Below are positions 11,043 through 26,000 of a DNA stretch of 64,000 nt, piece after piece. Location of the stretch: positions 44,297,042-44,361,041 of the forward strand of contig CM068583.1 of assembly GCA_035048485.1 (NCBI GenBank), written 5' to 3'. Position numbers and translations under genes: made by a program. The DNA comes from Pteria penguin (Eukaryota; Mollusca; Bivalvia; Pterioida; Pteriidae). Numbering within the stretch: the first letter of the stretch is position 1; each line of letters begins with the position of its first letter. The notes beneath the pieces are model-generated. The model was given only the letters and a program-made list of their open reading frames with translations. It was not told where the DNA came from and searched no databases.

Positions 11043-14000
11043 CTGCAAAAGACCAAGATAAGATGTGTTTGAAATACTTTATTTCTGTCAGATGCTATCG
11101 CTCATAAACTATTACTGATCTTTAAGAGAATTTCAATAAAAATACTGAGTACCATTATGTGCTTTTCTAAGAATTGCGTATCATCTATCAGATTGCCTTG
11201 TACGGGAGATTCTACATAAATATATACAATATAAATAACCCTTGTTTGTAGCATGATATCATTTCTTTATCATTCAGCATCTCTTTTAGAATCAGAGGAT
11301 ACTGAATGATGAAAAATTCTGTCTTACAGTACTAGTGGCACTATACATTTGCATCAAAATGTGATATTAAAAGTGATGATAAAATAATATATGAAGTTCA
11401 TTTTATTGATTTATTTTATTCTTCAATATCATATATCAATAAATAAACAAGGGAAATGCAAGATTATACCACACTCCTCTTCTTTTGTCCCTAAAATCCT
11501 GTGTGTGGCTTATTAATTTAAATTACAATCTAGCTACAATATCAAATGCTTATTTAAATCAGAGACATAGACTACTTTCAAGTAATCTATGTCTCTGTTT
11601 TAATAAAGAAAATTCATGTCGATCTATAACCATGCTACATTTAAAGTGAAAACAACATAATAGTACCCTAAACCCCTCCCACCTTTTAACAAGAATGTGT
11701 TTCAAAACATGATCAATTCTCATAAATCAGATATTTTCTTAGACTCTACATTTGCATTCCCTTTTACTTATATAATATATATGCTATTTGAATAAAATGT
11801 ATATACATATATCCTTGATTTATAAACCCCCAAAAACAACAAAAAAGTACACTCCATATTTTTTACATAAAATTATTGCAAAAACATTCATTGGGCAGCC
11901 ATGATTACACAGAAATACTATGGGCCTCAGAACTGGATAAATATAACATTACATTGCTTTATTTATACAAAACATATTTATTATGTGAACACAAGAGAGT
12001 ATACATATGCATGATTTATGAATCTCCTCCTGATAAAACCAAAACCAGGCAGAATATCTATGATGTAACCCAAGGATTGATAACCCTTAACAGGTGATTA
12101 CTTGTCTTCATATGTAAAACCTCTGTATCTAGGTATAAAAGTCAAATACCAGGTCTCTGTCATTAACACATCTAGTTGAAAAATATGTTGAAGGTTAAAG
12201 TTGAGGAAAGACAGACTAACAACAATATTCCCCTGCTATGACCATTGGTTATGTAGAATCTACATTAGGACAAATTACATACTACACTATATGTACTCTA
12301 ATGTTACTGTAAATTTACGTTCTGGATGGTCATTGTACTAAGATTATTCAGATACATAAAAATACGTAGTGGTTCATAGTACATGTACTATATAGTGTGG
12401 GGTGGGGGCAGGCTTGGTGTAGTGGTTAAGTGCTTGGCTTGCGGCGCCGATGATCTGGGTTCGATTCATGGGTTGCGCCACTACATTTAAGGTTGGTAAC
12501 CTCCTGCTTCCATGTTGCGATATAACTGAAATATTGTTGAAAGCGACGTAAAACACCAATCAACCAACAACTACATAGTGGTGCATAGGGTTTAGTGGAG
12601 GAGGATAGCGGAGTCTCTAGAGGACACTTCCACTTTCAGCAGGAACACTTGTAGGCATTCTCATATAAACAAAACTTCAAAGAAGTGGATTGCTACTTGA
12701 TAAAATCCTTTGTTTAAACTTTCTTTCCATTCATAGTTTTGATATATAAACTGTTGGTTATTACAAATTATTTGCAAAACTTTATGATTAAATCTATCAA
12801 AGACAGATAACAACGGGCAGGACATGTATGGTAATAAGATAATCTGGAAAACAAATAGCTGATGATAGAAATGTTATATGTGAAACAAGCTTTTCACATA
12901 ATGAAAGTCTCCTAAGTGGTGATGTGATTAGGTATAAACTCACCCTTATTGTAGGCTTGAAATTTAAATTAAGATATCTTGTATGTGCACTGAAAAGTAA
13001 TATAACCTAATTAGTATACAATGCAAACAAAGATATGTATCAAGAAATCAAATGTTCCTTGTAAGTTATAAAACGAGACTTGAATTAAGAAGAAAACACT
13101 GACTACTTTTCTTTTTCTATTAGGTGTCTGCTGTTGTCTGTGTGTGATACAGATATGAAATTAAGATTATAATACAAATGAACCACTGATTCTAAAAATT
13201 TAAGTCCATCTAGTCAGAAACTACAAAACCATGTGTAAACTTTGAACACTATCTATTTGTACATGCGTTAGTTTATGAAATTAGTCACAAGATAGCACAT
13301 ACACATGCTCTTATACTTGCTCAGACTGCAGCACTGAGAACATGGTCTTACTATTGTCCGTTTAATATATATCCTCTTTATAGGGATTTTTTAACCTTTT
13401 GATTTGGTAACACTACCCTGGTATACATATATTGAATGACATGTAACAACCATACTATGACATCATCATTAGTAAGGCAGCAGTAGTACTGTAAGCAGTA
13501 CAGTTTTGTTTTTCTGAATGCTCATTACCCTCATATTTCTATTCATAAAGTAAATGACATTGACTACATCTTTTGAATATGGTTGGTTGAAGCAGTAATG
13601 TGACCTGGCTGACAAAACTTTGCATCTTCACCACAATCATGGCTATGATTCGGTAGAGGAATCTCTCACTTGCATTTACAGATTGAACAGACAAAATTTC
13701 TTATCTCCCTCACATTAATAATCATGTTATCGGACAGACAAATCTTCATACAAGTATCTCCCTCATATTTGCAATTATAAAATGTGGTAGACAAATATTC
13801 ATATTTCCCTAAAATGCACCATTCACGAATCATATGAGATATCTTTTAGAGGTATCTCTTTCACATACCTAGATATTGCATTTTCGGTATAACAACAATT
13901 CATTACTGAGAGATTTGATATCTCTGGACTGAAGAGATCTTCATTTCTACTTCAGAACTGGATAAATATAATATGTTTATAAAGGAACTGCTTTGAGATT

Positions 14001-17000
14001 TGGCATACACATTGAATTAATTTTACCTTGATACTGTTGAATATAACTCACCTAAACATAACTGATAAATAAGTTCCTGTCCCAGCCAGAACATGCCACC
14101 ATGCATGAAGTTCAAATAGAGGTCGGAATATCACTGGTATACTTGACCTGTATTCTCTGAGAAAAAAATTACACTTTTGTATGTAGGCCATAAAAATACT
14201 TTGAAATCACCATAGATTAATTTTACTTATAATGTCGTATCTACAATCATGGGGGCTAGTGGGGTACAGTTGCATGTTACAGGTTGTGGGCTCTAGTACC
14301 ATCAGTGTTAGTTGGTGCGTTGTTCTCAGATAAGACAGTACATACCGGTACTACCGTCTCTCTGTCAGGGTACACTTTGACATGCAAAAGATTCTTCACT
14401 GTATCAGGATCTCACTATATGGCAATGCAGTGCACAAATGTACTGTATTAGTGAAATTATCCAGATGTGATTAAACAACCAATGTAACGATTATAAAATT
14501 TGACAGCATCGATAAAACAAGTATGAGAAAGATTAAGACTCACATAGCAAATTGTCTGAAAGTGAAAATATATGCTCTTTGATTGAAGATAAATGCCATA
14601 TTTGGAAATTTAAAGCAAACAGTACTTGACCTAGCTGTTCAACTTTTTTGGCTATCACAAACAATTTTTTCATGATACTGACTGATATTGTAAAATTACC
14701 CCAAACATTTAACTGTCATCATAATCCTTCCCATGCATATAAAGATTCAAAATGTTTAGAATTTCGTATCTTGAATGCATAATCTCCAATGAAGATTTGT
14801 CCCATTAGTATTTCCTTGTAGAATGTGTCTGTTGATAATATTCATGTAGTGTGCACAAGAATTAAAATGAAGTAGAGTTATGAAGATTCTCAGCATCTGT
14901 ATGATATTTGTAAGAAACAGATAAATCTTCTTTGAGGCTGTACACATGTATAGCTTGTGACATTGGCACACAAGATCCAGTTGACTCTCAGTGAGGTGCT
15001 AAATCAGGGGCATTGTAAAGAGTGGTATTTTCTACGTTCTTATCAAAATCCATATGATGTATCCCCCGAATAAATTTTGTATAATATAAATGAAGATAGC
15101 TAATAAAACTGTCAAAATCACAATTTCCAGCATTTTTCTTTGGAAAGTTCACAAAATGGGGTTTAAAGTAGGGTTGAATCCCCTCCCAATACTTCTTAAT
15201 TTCACCTTCTATCATCCATGTGTTTTGCAATATGTGTTGAGTATGTACAAATATTTCTTCAGGAATTACAACTGAATTTCAGGATCTCTTTGAAAATGAC
15301 TGTTGTTTGTTTAGTGTATCAATGTCATGTACTGAGAGTACACTATTTTTGGAGAGAAGGAAGGGATGAAGTTTCAGATTATTTTCAGATTATTGCAACC
15401 TTCACCACATTTAAAATCAGTCAAAAGTTTTGTCTCTCTTTTTAAACAAAATTACGCATCAGAAATTTGGTTGAATATAAAACTAAGGGAAGTCCTATTC
15501 TTGAGTCTGATATTTCAGACCAAATATGTACAAAATCATAATAAACTACACTGACAGCAACAATTGTCACACTTTATGATTCAATTTTTGACATAACTTG
15601 AACAAACAAGCTGTATTTGTGAAACACTAATGCTCCCAGAGGCAACAAAGTCCAAAAAGTTATTTTTAGCATGAAGGTCATTGTCAAGGTCAAAAGGTAA
15701 TCCATCTTGGTGTAATTTGAAAGGGCTTTATTAGTTAACTAAGCATGTGAAATATGAAGTAACTATCCCAAACGATTCAAAAGTTATGGCCAAGGTGAAA
15801 GTTGACAACAGATGGATAAACAGACAGACAGGACAAAAACAATATGCCCCCGATCTATGGACCCAAGGGCATAAAATTTCATGCATTCAGGTTATAATTC
15901 TAATATAATGTTTTAAAGACCAAAAATTCAACATACTTGAGAAAATCACAGAAATGAGTATCAATCAACCACAGAGAAAATCCTCCCATGTAAGTACAGA
16001 ATGAGGCAATGTACAGAGGAGTGCTGTGCTCATACTTGCTGAAAATTACAACTTCATGAAATGATTATCAGGCATTGTGATGAATATATATCAAATCATT
16101 TTTCAGGCCCTATGAAAGGGAGCAAACCTGTAATGTAAAGTAAATGACCTAAAGTTCATTTCAAATTTCATTTATAAAATATAATTATATTTTTACCCAT
16201 AGAACTTTATGTCTGTCACAGAAAAACGATAATGTACGCCTTTTATCCAGAGTTCAAATACAAGAATGTCAACATTAAATGATAAAAATCAAAATCTTAA
16301 CACATTATATTGTTTTGATCAGATAATTTAGAAATCAGTGTTAATCTTACAATAAGGCTCTCACAGATGCCAGTACCATCATTGTCACCATAATGCCATA
16401 GGACACCTGAAACATAGACAAAAACTCTTCGATAACTACACAGAGTAAAGCATTGATAAAATCCATTAAATGCATACAGTGGAAAAAGGCTAAATGAACA
16501 CATTGGCAAAAACTATTAAATACATACATTATCAACACAAAGTTTTCTTCTGTAACCAGAAGTTGAACTATCCAAATGAAAATGTCTTTTTCATAGCGCT
16601 AATCCTTTAGAGTTAATACATGTCCAGTCATTACATAATTCCATCATAATATTTCATAAAGTAATCTATTTACCATTGTATTTATTATATATAAAGGTAT
16701 ACATTGTGTATCAAAATTATACATTTGTAGACACAAAACTTTATATTTCATTGTGATTCTTGGTCAACCACAGTAAAATATGCAACAAAGAGGGTAGAAT
16801 TCTGTATTTTACATAAAGAATTATCTTTACCTGGAAGAATATGACATACTTGCTAAATAAATACACCTGCAAAGAAAACATACAAATATAGTTGTTTCAT
16901 GATTATTAAAACACTGAAAACTTGAATTTCTTTATAGGAGGTTAATTAAATGTAATTATTTAAAAAAAAAAACAGATGGAACTGTACTGAAGTTCACTAA

Positions 17001-20000
17001 ACACTGACTCTAAATAGAACTGTACTGAACTCTACTGAACAATGACTCCAAATGCAACTGTATTGAAATATACTGAACAATGTCTCCAATGACTCAAAAT
17101 CGAACTGTACTGAAGTCTACTGAACAATGACTTCAAATGGAACTGTACTGAAGTTTCAATAAACATAACTCTAATGGAACTGTGCTGAAGCAATTTCTTT
17201 GAACAATGACTCTAAACAGAACTGTACTGAAGTTTCATTGAACTCTGACTCTAAATGGAACTGTACTGAAGTTTGTACTGAAGTTTCATTGAACTCTGAC
17301 TCTAAATAGAACTGTACTGAAGTTTCATTGAACTCTGACTCTAAATGAAACTGCACTGAAGTTTCATTGAACACTGAGTCTAAATGGAACTGTGCTAAGT
17401 TTCATTGAGCACTGACTCTAAATGGAACTGTGCTGAAGTTTGTATTGAAGTTTCATTGAACACTGACTCTACATGGAACTGTACTGAAGTTTCATTGAAC
17501 TCTGACCTGACTCTAAATGGAACTGCACTGAAGTTTCATTGAACTCTGACTCTAAATGGAACTGTACTGAAGTTTGTACTGAAGTTTCATTGAACACTGA
17601 TTCTAAATAGAACTGTACTGAAGTTCCATTGAACTCTGAATCTAAATGGAACTGTACTGAAGTTTCATTGAACTGTGACTCTAAATGGAACTGTGCTATA
17701 GTTCCATTGAACACTGACTCTAAATGGAACTGTACTGATGTTGATAACCAAAAATCTTGTAATTTTATGTATATATATACATGTGTATAAATATACATCT
17801 AATAATAAAAATTACTCTCTGGGACATGTAAAAATATGTAAATACATGACTAGGAATGACATTTTTGCCAAAAGGTTTTCACTTACATGTATGTAGTTCA
17901 TTAATTGTGGAATATATTGATCATATAACAATAAACAAGGCAGCGTAGTTAAGATGCCACAAAAAAATAGGCACGATAAGCGGAAACATGTATGCATTTT
18001 AGCGTGCATATACATTATACATGAATGAGGAATTGTATAACACAAATGTATAATACTAACAATTGAGTTTAGATTTGAATATTGGTTCGGTTATACCTAA
18101 ATATTTCTTTTTTGGCCCGGTGTAATTTTGTATATATGTACCCTCAAATCCTACACATAATTAAGAACTGCGATTAAGGAAATTCAAATAGTTATTAATT
18201 ACAAACGTATGTATTTAAAATGATGTACAACTGGAAATTACATGATATTGCAATTCAATGTAAGAATACACTTTCCAAATAGCAATCTCTACCAGATGGC
18301 ACTGCTGAACATGTGTGTTTTATCTATTGGTGCTATACATAACCTTGTTATGGCTTTTTTTAGATTGGATCATTTATAACAACGCAATAATTCTGTGAAT
18401 CTTCACATGTGTGAATGTGCAAGAATGTTTCTGTTTAAAGACTGAGGGGGTCTGAGGTACATTTCTGTTTTACAAATATCTTCTCATGTAATCTCATTTT
18501 CTAATTGAATATCAAGTAATTGTGTGTATTCCACAGTGCTGTAATCCTTAATCCTTAAACATAAAATATTCTAAGTCAAAAAAACAAAACCGAAGTCCCA
18601 TAATCCTGTATCAATAAAGTCCATAAGGTTTGCCGAATCGCTGTATCATGTATTAAATTTATGAAAATCTTCAAGAGGAAACTTAAGTTTTAGTGTGCCA
18701 TAGAAAGTGCTGACAGACACACAATTGTGTAGACAGAGTGATTACTATCAGGCACCCACCATATGGGGGGAGGGGGGGGAGCCTAAAAACACCAAAACAT
18801 TTTTAACATGATTTCCATGGTGTTGATATTGGATTACGTAACATAATTTCAAAATGGTTTTATCCAGTACAGTCAAAAACATATAAGTGAATGCTATCAT
18901 ATGACAGCCATACATAAGGTTTTTGAAAAGGACCAGTACAAGTGAAATACTGCCTATTCTAATGATATGTTTCCTGGCATATAACTGGTTTGAATTTCCC
19001 CTGACCTTAAGTACCAGTATAAAATGATACACCTCAATTTTTCAATTTACTTGTTCAGATAAATTTTACTGAACACCCTGCATATATAGATACTTCATAA
19101 ATGTATCTAAAAAGTATATTCAAATCAAAGACATATGGAATATAAAACATAGGAAGTATATATTTAACTGGAAGTCAGAACACATGACAAGTATCCTATA
19201 TGGCAGTATAGTGGTACACTGTTTCATTCAAATGTATTCATATTTACATTTTGGCAGAGTCACTGCATGTGTGAACTTGACAACAATTTTGGTCAAGGGC
19301 TCATGTGGCCTTGACTTTGGAAGTATGAGGGTCAAACTTATAACAAACAATTAAATCTTCAGTTACAATTGTTTAAAATATAAGAGCAGATTTCATGGTA
19401 TACTGGTATAGCAAATTTATATATATGACAAAGTAGTTGAAAACTTCTTAACAAGAATTACAAATGGACAGACAGACAGACATATGGATGGACCTCGTAA
19501 TTCCTTTATAACTACTTATAGAGCCTCTGTGAATGTTTTGATAACAAATTTGATTTTCAATGTCTTTAAGATAAATGAATGAACGATGAATGCTTACAGC
19601 TGTGACTATAACACAATAGACAGCCAAGGCTATCTGCAGCAGACGATTTTTATGATCTATTGGACTTCCAACTTCCATACTGTTATCAAAAGAAAACATC
19701 ACATCAATCATAGAAAATTGAATGAAACAAGTCTAAGTCAAATTGTTATTTCTACCATAAAAAGCTTACAGGAACAATAAAAGCTTAGATTAATAAATGT
19801 AGTTAAAACTTTCCACAATCACAACACAAAAAATTCTTCTACAATAATATAGGAGGTACTGGTAATATACATGCATTATGTACATCTGAACTTGATATCC
19901 AATGCTTTCCTCTGTTTACTTGTGTACTTACTGTGAATATAATAAGAAAGCTGATCCATATATCATAGGTAACTCATCTAAAAGCTGGAAAAAAATCCCA

Positions 20001-23000
20001 AATACAAGTATGAAAGTAGAAATCTGAATGTAATATATTAATAATAAACGAAATTATGTAAAAGTACCTCTGGTATCATCTATATAAACTTCATTGTAAT
20101 TTGGTAGTAAAAACACGCAGACTTACCAAAACACAGTTTTTCAAAGTCAGTGTTATAAGTAGGTCTTGTCACACACTTGTATTAATCATGGATAAAGCAC
20201 CAAAAGTTTACATCATCAATTAATCAATATAAATAATGAAGATGAGAATCTGATGACAGATATTACTTGATTTGGAGAATGAGTTCAATCCATCTTTTCC
20301 TGCTCACCTCAAAACGATACAGATTAGATAACTATCTCATGTGACATACAATTCACTTTGATATTAGAGTTACTTCATGTTATAAGACAATAAGATTAAG
20401 AAACCGCTGAATATAGTATGACTGGATTGCAAAGCAAATCCGACACAAGGTCAAGGACACAAGGTCAAAAGTCATGCTATCAAGTAAAAGCTCTGGTCAT
20501 AATGGTCATATATGTGAAGTATCAAAGCTCTACCCCTATTGATTAAAAGAATATAGCCAAAATTAAGTTTTTTAATTAAGTTAAGTCAAAGGTCAAAGCC
20601 ACTAGGTCAAAAGTCAAGGCATAATTTGAAAGCTCTGGTCATTAGGAACCTTTGTGTGAAGTATTATGTTTATACTCCTCTTAGTTGATGAGATTTTGCT
20701 TCAACCAGAAACTTAACCAATTTGCTTCAACCACAAACTTAACCAAAATATTTGACTGACAGATATCCATATAGAAGGAGTATCTTAAAATCATGTATAT
20801 AAGTTTGACTGATGTGGAACACTCTTTTGAAAATGAACTATTATATAAAACTACAGGGTAATACAAACTGCCATCAGCAAAATGCAGGAATTGAAATTGG
20901 CAAAAATTCTGGGTCATCAAACTAGCAAGTTGAAACAAAATTTGGATGATCTCCATTATATTTACTGAAATTTGAGGATGCCAAAGAAATTTTAGGTTAT
21001 TTTTGAGAGCCGGAGAACTGCTAGTTTCGAACACTGAAAACGTAAGCTATAATCATAATGTACTTTGCAAAGATGGGCTTAAATTTTGATAAATCTCTTC
21101 TTTTGTTAAATGTAAGGTTATAAAGCTAACACTTTAGTTTTATATATGTAATAAGCAGATTATAAATGTACACAAGTCTCCTTACCTTGGACGGAACATC
21201 AATCCATCATGACCAGTTTCCTTGTTATAGTCAGTACCTACTAACTACTTCATAAACTAAAACATTTCATCAAATAAAACCTTCCACAGCGGAGTCATTG
21301 TATAATAAATAAAAAACACTATTTTCACAAATTTTCAGCCACTTCTTTACATTTATGATTTGTAATGTTAGCATGGATTTAAAAAGTTCATTTTTAACTT
21401 TGTTTATTTCACTTGATAAAGGTTAAGAGGCCAGAAATTTGTGATAAGACTGTTTTTTATTCATTACAAAACATTTCAGTCAGTACAGCTAGAAGAGAAC
21501 CTATAAACTAGCAACTCAATATGCAGTGCCATATGCTCCACACATCCCCCAAAACAGACCACGACTAAATTTACATATATCATCCATGGTAGCTGTCCTA
21601 CTAAACCCTTAACAACATACATGTGATAAATAGAAACACAACTACGAATCTGGATTGATTACCAAATCTGACAAAAACAGAGAATAGATGAATAGTACCG
21701 TAACTACGGTAATTAGAAGAAGGCAGTGACTGAAAACCTGCATTATTTAGTCTCAAAGTAATCACAGATATAAGGCCAGAATCCCCATCAATCATCTTTT
21801 GATTTCAAATAGCATAACAAATGTTTAATTTTATTGACAAACGAAAGTGAATTTGTCTTACCTGCATACTGTAGAGAAGAGTCATGTGGAAGCACCATGA
21901 GCCAAATCCGACAGCTGTAGGAAAAGAATCAAATATCTTACGCTGAAGAATCATGTATTGTACACATACATGTACAAATAACCAGTTACTGACATACACT
22001 GTACATTGTATATTGATTGTTTATCAACTTCAGTATTTTTACATTATTTATTAATTATACATGTACTACTATAAGTAAGGATTATTATATTAACTAATTT
22101 CCTGATAAGTAAGTCTAATGTCAAGATATTATATATATATGCAGGATTAAATACATTAGTTACAAATGTATTCAATACTGAGTAGCACAATTAACTTAAA
22201 AGCCATGAGGAGCAGGCGTGGTGTAGTGGTTAAGCGCTTGGCTTGCGGCGCCGACGATCCGGGTTCGATTCCCGGGTTGCGCCACTATGTTTAAGAGGTT
22301 GGTAACCTCCTGCTTCCATGTCGCGATATAACTGAAATTTTGTTGAAAGCGACGTAAAACACCAATCAACCAACCAACCAACCTTAAAAGCCATGAGTAG
22401 AATTAAGGAAAATAAACATTTACTTGCATGATATAATATTAATACATGTAATATAAATATGCATAAAACATACTGAACACCGATATGTGACACCATATGT
22501 ATCTGTCTTCATGCTTTTCAATGGCAGCTATGTACAGCATTAAAATTGAAGGAATGATAAACACAATATTGCTCAAAGTATTCCCTGAAAAATATTGATT
22601 ATTTTTATTATAGTAACATATGTGGTGCAAATGAATTTATATTTCATTATAAATGCATTAATATGATATCAACTGATGTTGTTTTAAAGAAATATATCAT
22701 TAAATGTGTATATAGGATGCCATAACTAATCATTAAATCAGTATGCAATTTTTATCTTTTTTCTTTTTGTAATAAAAATTTGGAAGCATATACGTTTACA
22801 ACTGAACTCTGTCATTTTAGAAATACATATATAAATGATTCATTATCAAACTTTGCTTGAATAATAACAGTTTAAAATTGCATATCTCTGTCTAAAATAA
22901 GAATACAAATGTACTGAGTTCCCCATTCATTTCCTTCTTTTTCTTTTTATCTTTAGAGTCTTTCAATTCTATTTTTCACCTTTCTGTTATTCTGAGGTTT

Positions 23001-26000
23001 TTTCTTTACATTTGTTACACTTATTTTCATTCTAAGCAGTACTATCACATCTTTCCCTGGATTTTGCTGAGGAAATTAGCTTTATCAGCAAACCTTATCA
23101 GCAAATTTCATTTCTCAATTATTAACTCTCAAACACAAAAACAGTTTTCTAAAGAAAATTACCCAACAGTATTTAATTTATATATTCTCCTGACCCGAGT
23201 AATGGGTGTACTGCTAATGCTAGACTCCTGAAATCTTTGCTGTGACAGTAAAAACCTTTTCCAAAATTAAATAGTGGTGATTACCTTCCTGTTATGGTTA
23301 AGTCTCTACTTCAGATAAAAGTTTTTACAAAATATATGTTATAAACAAACTTATTTTGATCAGGTTTTACAGGTGGTCACAGACAAAAGGTGTGTTCTTA
23401 TAAAAAATGCATCCGTGCAATGCTTTTACAACCACAGAAGACAGTTGGACGTGGATAGCAGTGGTGTTGAATAGCAAGAAATACTGTATGTCCAAAAATA
23501 ATATACCTATAATATAGTTTTCACTGAGCAAAAATTCACAGGACTCATTTCCCGTTGTCAGTCATTTTGTGGGTCATAATGTGAGGTTCTGTGCTTTAAT
23601 CAAAAAGTACAGACTGAATTTATTTAAAATAATCTTTGAAAATATAAATAGCTTACAAACCGCTAGTTTGAAATACCGAAATGCCCCTTATTTACCGAAA
23701 TGCCCCAAATAAATACCAAAATGCCCCTTATAGATTGATATCTTTTGTGTTTACATATAAATTACTATTATCCATGTTAAAATAACGTAGATTAGTAAAC
23801 TTTTTATGATTAAATACCAAATTTTGTATCTATTTGAGCAATTTAAGAAATGCACATACTACGGAAGATAACTCTTACAAAAATACCAAGCAATTGAATG
23901 AGAATTCTAATGATATGACCGCAAATACCTCATTATGTGTTTATCTATGTTATATCTTTTTAGCTACCAAATTTCATTTAGACAGATGAAGACTTTTTAA
24001 TGAAAAATCAAAGGCTTGAAGAGCCATAAAGGCGTCGAGCTAAATTTGATTTAAAGCTGTCAAAAGTAGCAGAAATTGACTAGTTGTGTTCATCTTTTTT
24101 GTTGAATATCCGATAATTTTTGGAATTGAGTAAAAATAAAAGCTTAAGGACCAACAGCCATATATCATATAATATATCATCATAACATTTTATTGTTCTT
24201 TACGCCATTCTTGCAGAAATATGTCAAATATCTTTTCACAAAGAATGTACATGTGAAATCAATCGAACACCATTGCCTTTTTTTTTTTGCAAAGATAGAA
24301 ATGGACGAGTTGTTACCATTGCCTGTAAAATATGGAAGCCTTATGCTTAATTTGTTTTTAAGATATGGTCTAGGTTACTGTTTTTGTCTACGCTACTAAA
24401 ACTGTCACTAGGGCCAACAGCTTCTATATATCGTCCATACACACTAGTTATTATTCGGTCGTTTATTGTATGTGCACGTGTAAGGGCTACAACGCCATGC
24501 CGTTTGCCGTAATGACGCAAGCCGATTGTGCATCGCAATCGGTTGATTTGGAATAAAATCTTCACATGTAAGTTATACATAATTTATTTTTCATGCATTC
24601 AATCTAAAATTCTGTCTTTATCCATGCTATCATCCTTTATATCCGCATTAAATTTTGTAGGCGAATTGAAAACTTTCTCCGCTGCCATTTTTTAAGCCCT
24701 CGTGGGAACTTTTCCAGATATGTGGAAGACCATGTGATATATACACATGCTACTTCCCTAATAAGGAAAAAATTAGGCGTGGCTTTAGAAATTTTAGCGG
24801 TAAAATTCACAACTGCGCAAAAACAAGTAATTCCCATTTACATAAAGCTATTTGGCTTGGTGACCAACGTCTTGATCATTTAATGCAATTCCGCTTGCAG
24901 CCTAAACTTTTTAAAAAGCTATGCTTGTTTAAGTTAGCCTGGAGTTACCTGCTCTTGCTTGCTATCGCTGCGCGAAGAGACAAGTGACCACCGCCATTTT
25001 GTAGAGGCTATTCACTGTCCAGCAAGTGTTATTTATAGCACAGACGGTAAGGGCAGATAAGAAGCTGTACACAGTGTGGGTAGATATTTTTATAATTCGT
25101 CTGCAGTAGCATACACAGCATAGGTATACTGTATCTGACGTAATTTACGAGAGGCTTGTGATGTTTAGCCTTGAGGATGTAATTAATTTGTTGATTCTAG
25201 GTTAAATGAATGAAACAAAACGAAATCCAGTGAGATAAAAATAACCGATAACACGTCACTTGAACCTAGGTCAGCCTCGTTATGAATTAGTGGTCACCTG
25301 TCTAGTTATCTTTGTGATACGCATTGCCAGTCTATATTTAGGATTCTATGAAATATTTTATTTGTTCTTTTTTAGACTGAAATTTATATCTACATATATT
25401 ATTATTACATTATTTATATTATTATATATATTTCAAAGATCGCGCGATCGGTTTCCATATTGGTGCTCAATGTCAAATTAGGCCTTGATCGCGTGTGTTA
25501 CAAGCGTTCTACTACGATTTCTCCAAATAAGGCAATATGTCACGTGGTCTTCCCCATATTTGGAAAAATTCCCATGAAGTGCGATTGTAATTCATAATCG
25601 GCTTGCGTCATCACGGCGAATGAATAACACACACAATAAGCGACAGAATAATACATGTTTTAGGGCAATATATTGATAATTTAAGTTAAGCAGACCTATG
25701 CTTAAAGCTGTTTCTGTGCAATGAAATTTCAATAACAAGGATAACAAAGCCGGTTTTGCAAGAACTTTTACTACTTTAAGTACTTAAAAGAAGGTACTAC
25801 TTTGTTACGTGAATTAAAAAGGCGGTGCAGAGGTAAAATTTTTACGATCACTAGAAGACTGTCGAGCAAATGCTCGACGCCTTAAAAACCCCATTTTATG
25901 TGTAATGATGTGATTGATTTTGAAATGCTTTATCTAATTTCATATTTGATATAAATTTAATAAAGCTAAATGAAACAAATGTCTTCAGTGTTATTATTTC

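Noticed and set aside
12415..12480. Functional tRNA gene
   Set aside because: A and B boxes are present, but the tRNA stems are not intact, and the same sequence with a SINE tail occurs at 22210.
11926..13969. Shared CAGAACTGGATAAATATA at about 11926 and 13951
   Set aside because: Similarity is limited to about 20 bp with unrelated flanks. Too short to call a repeat family.
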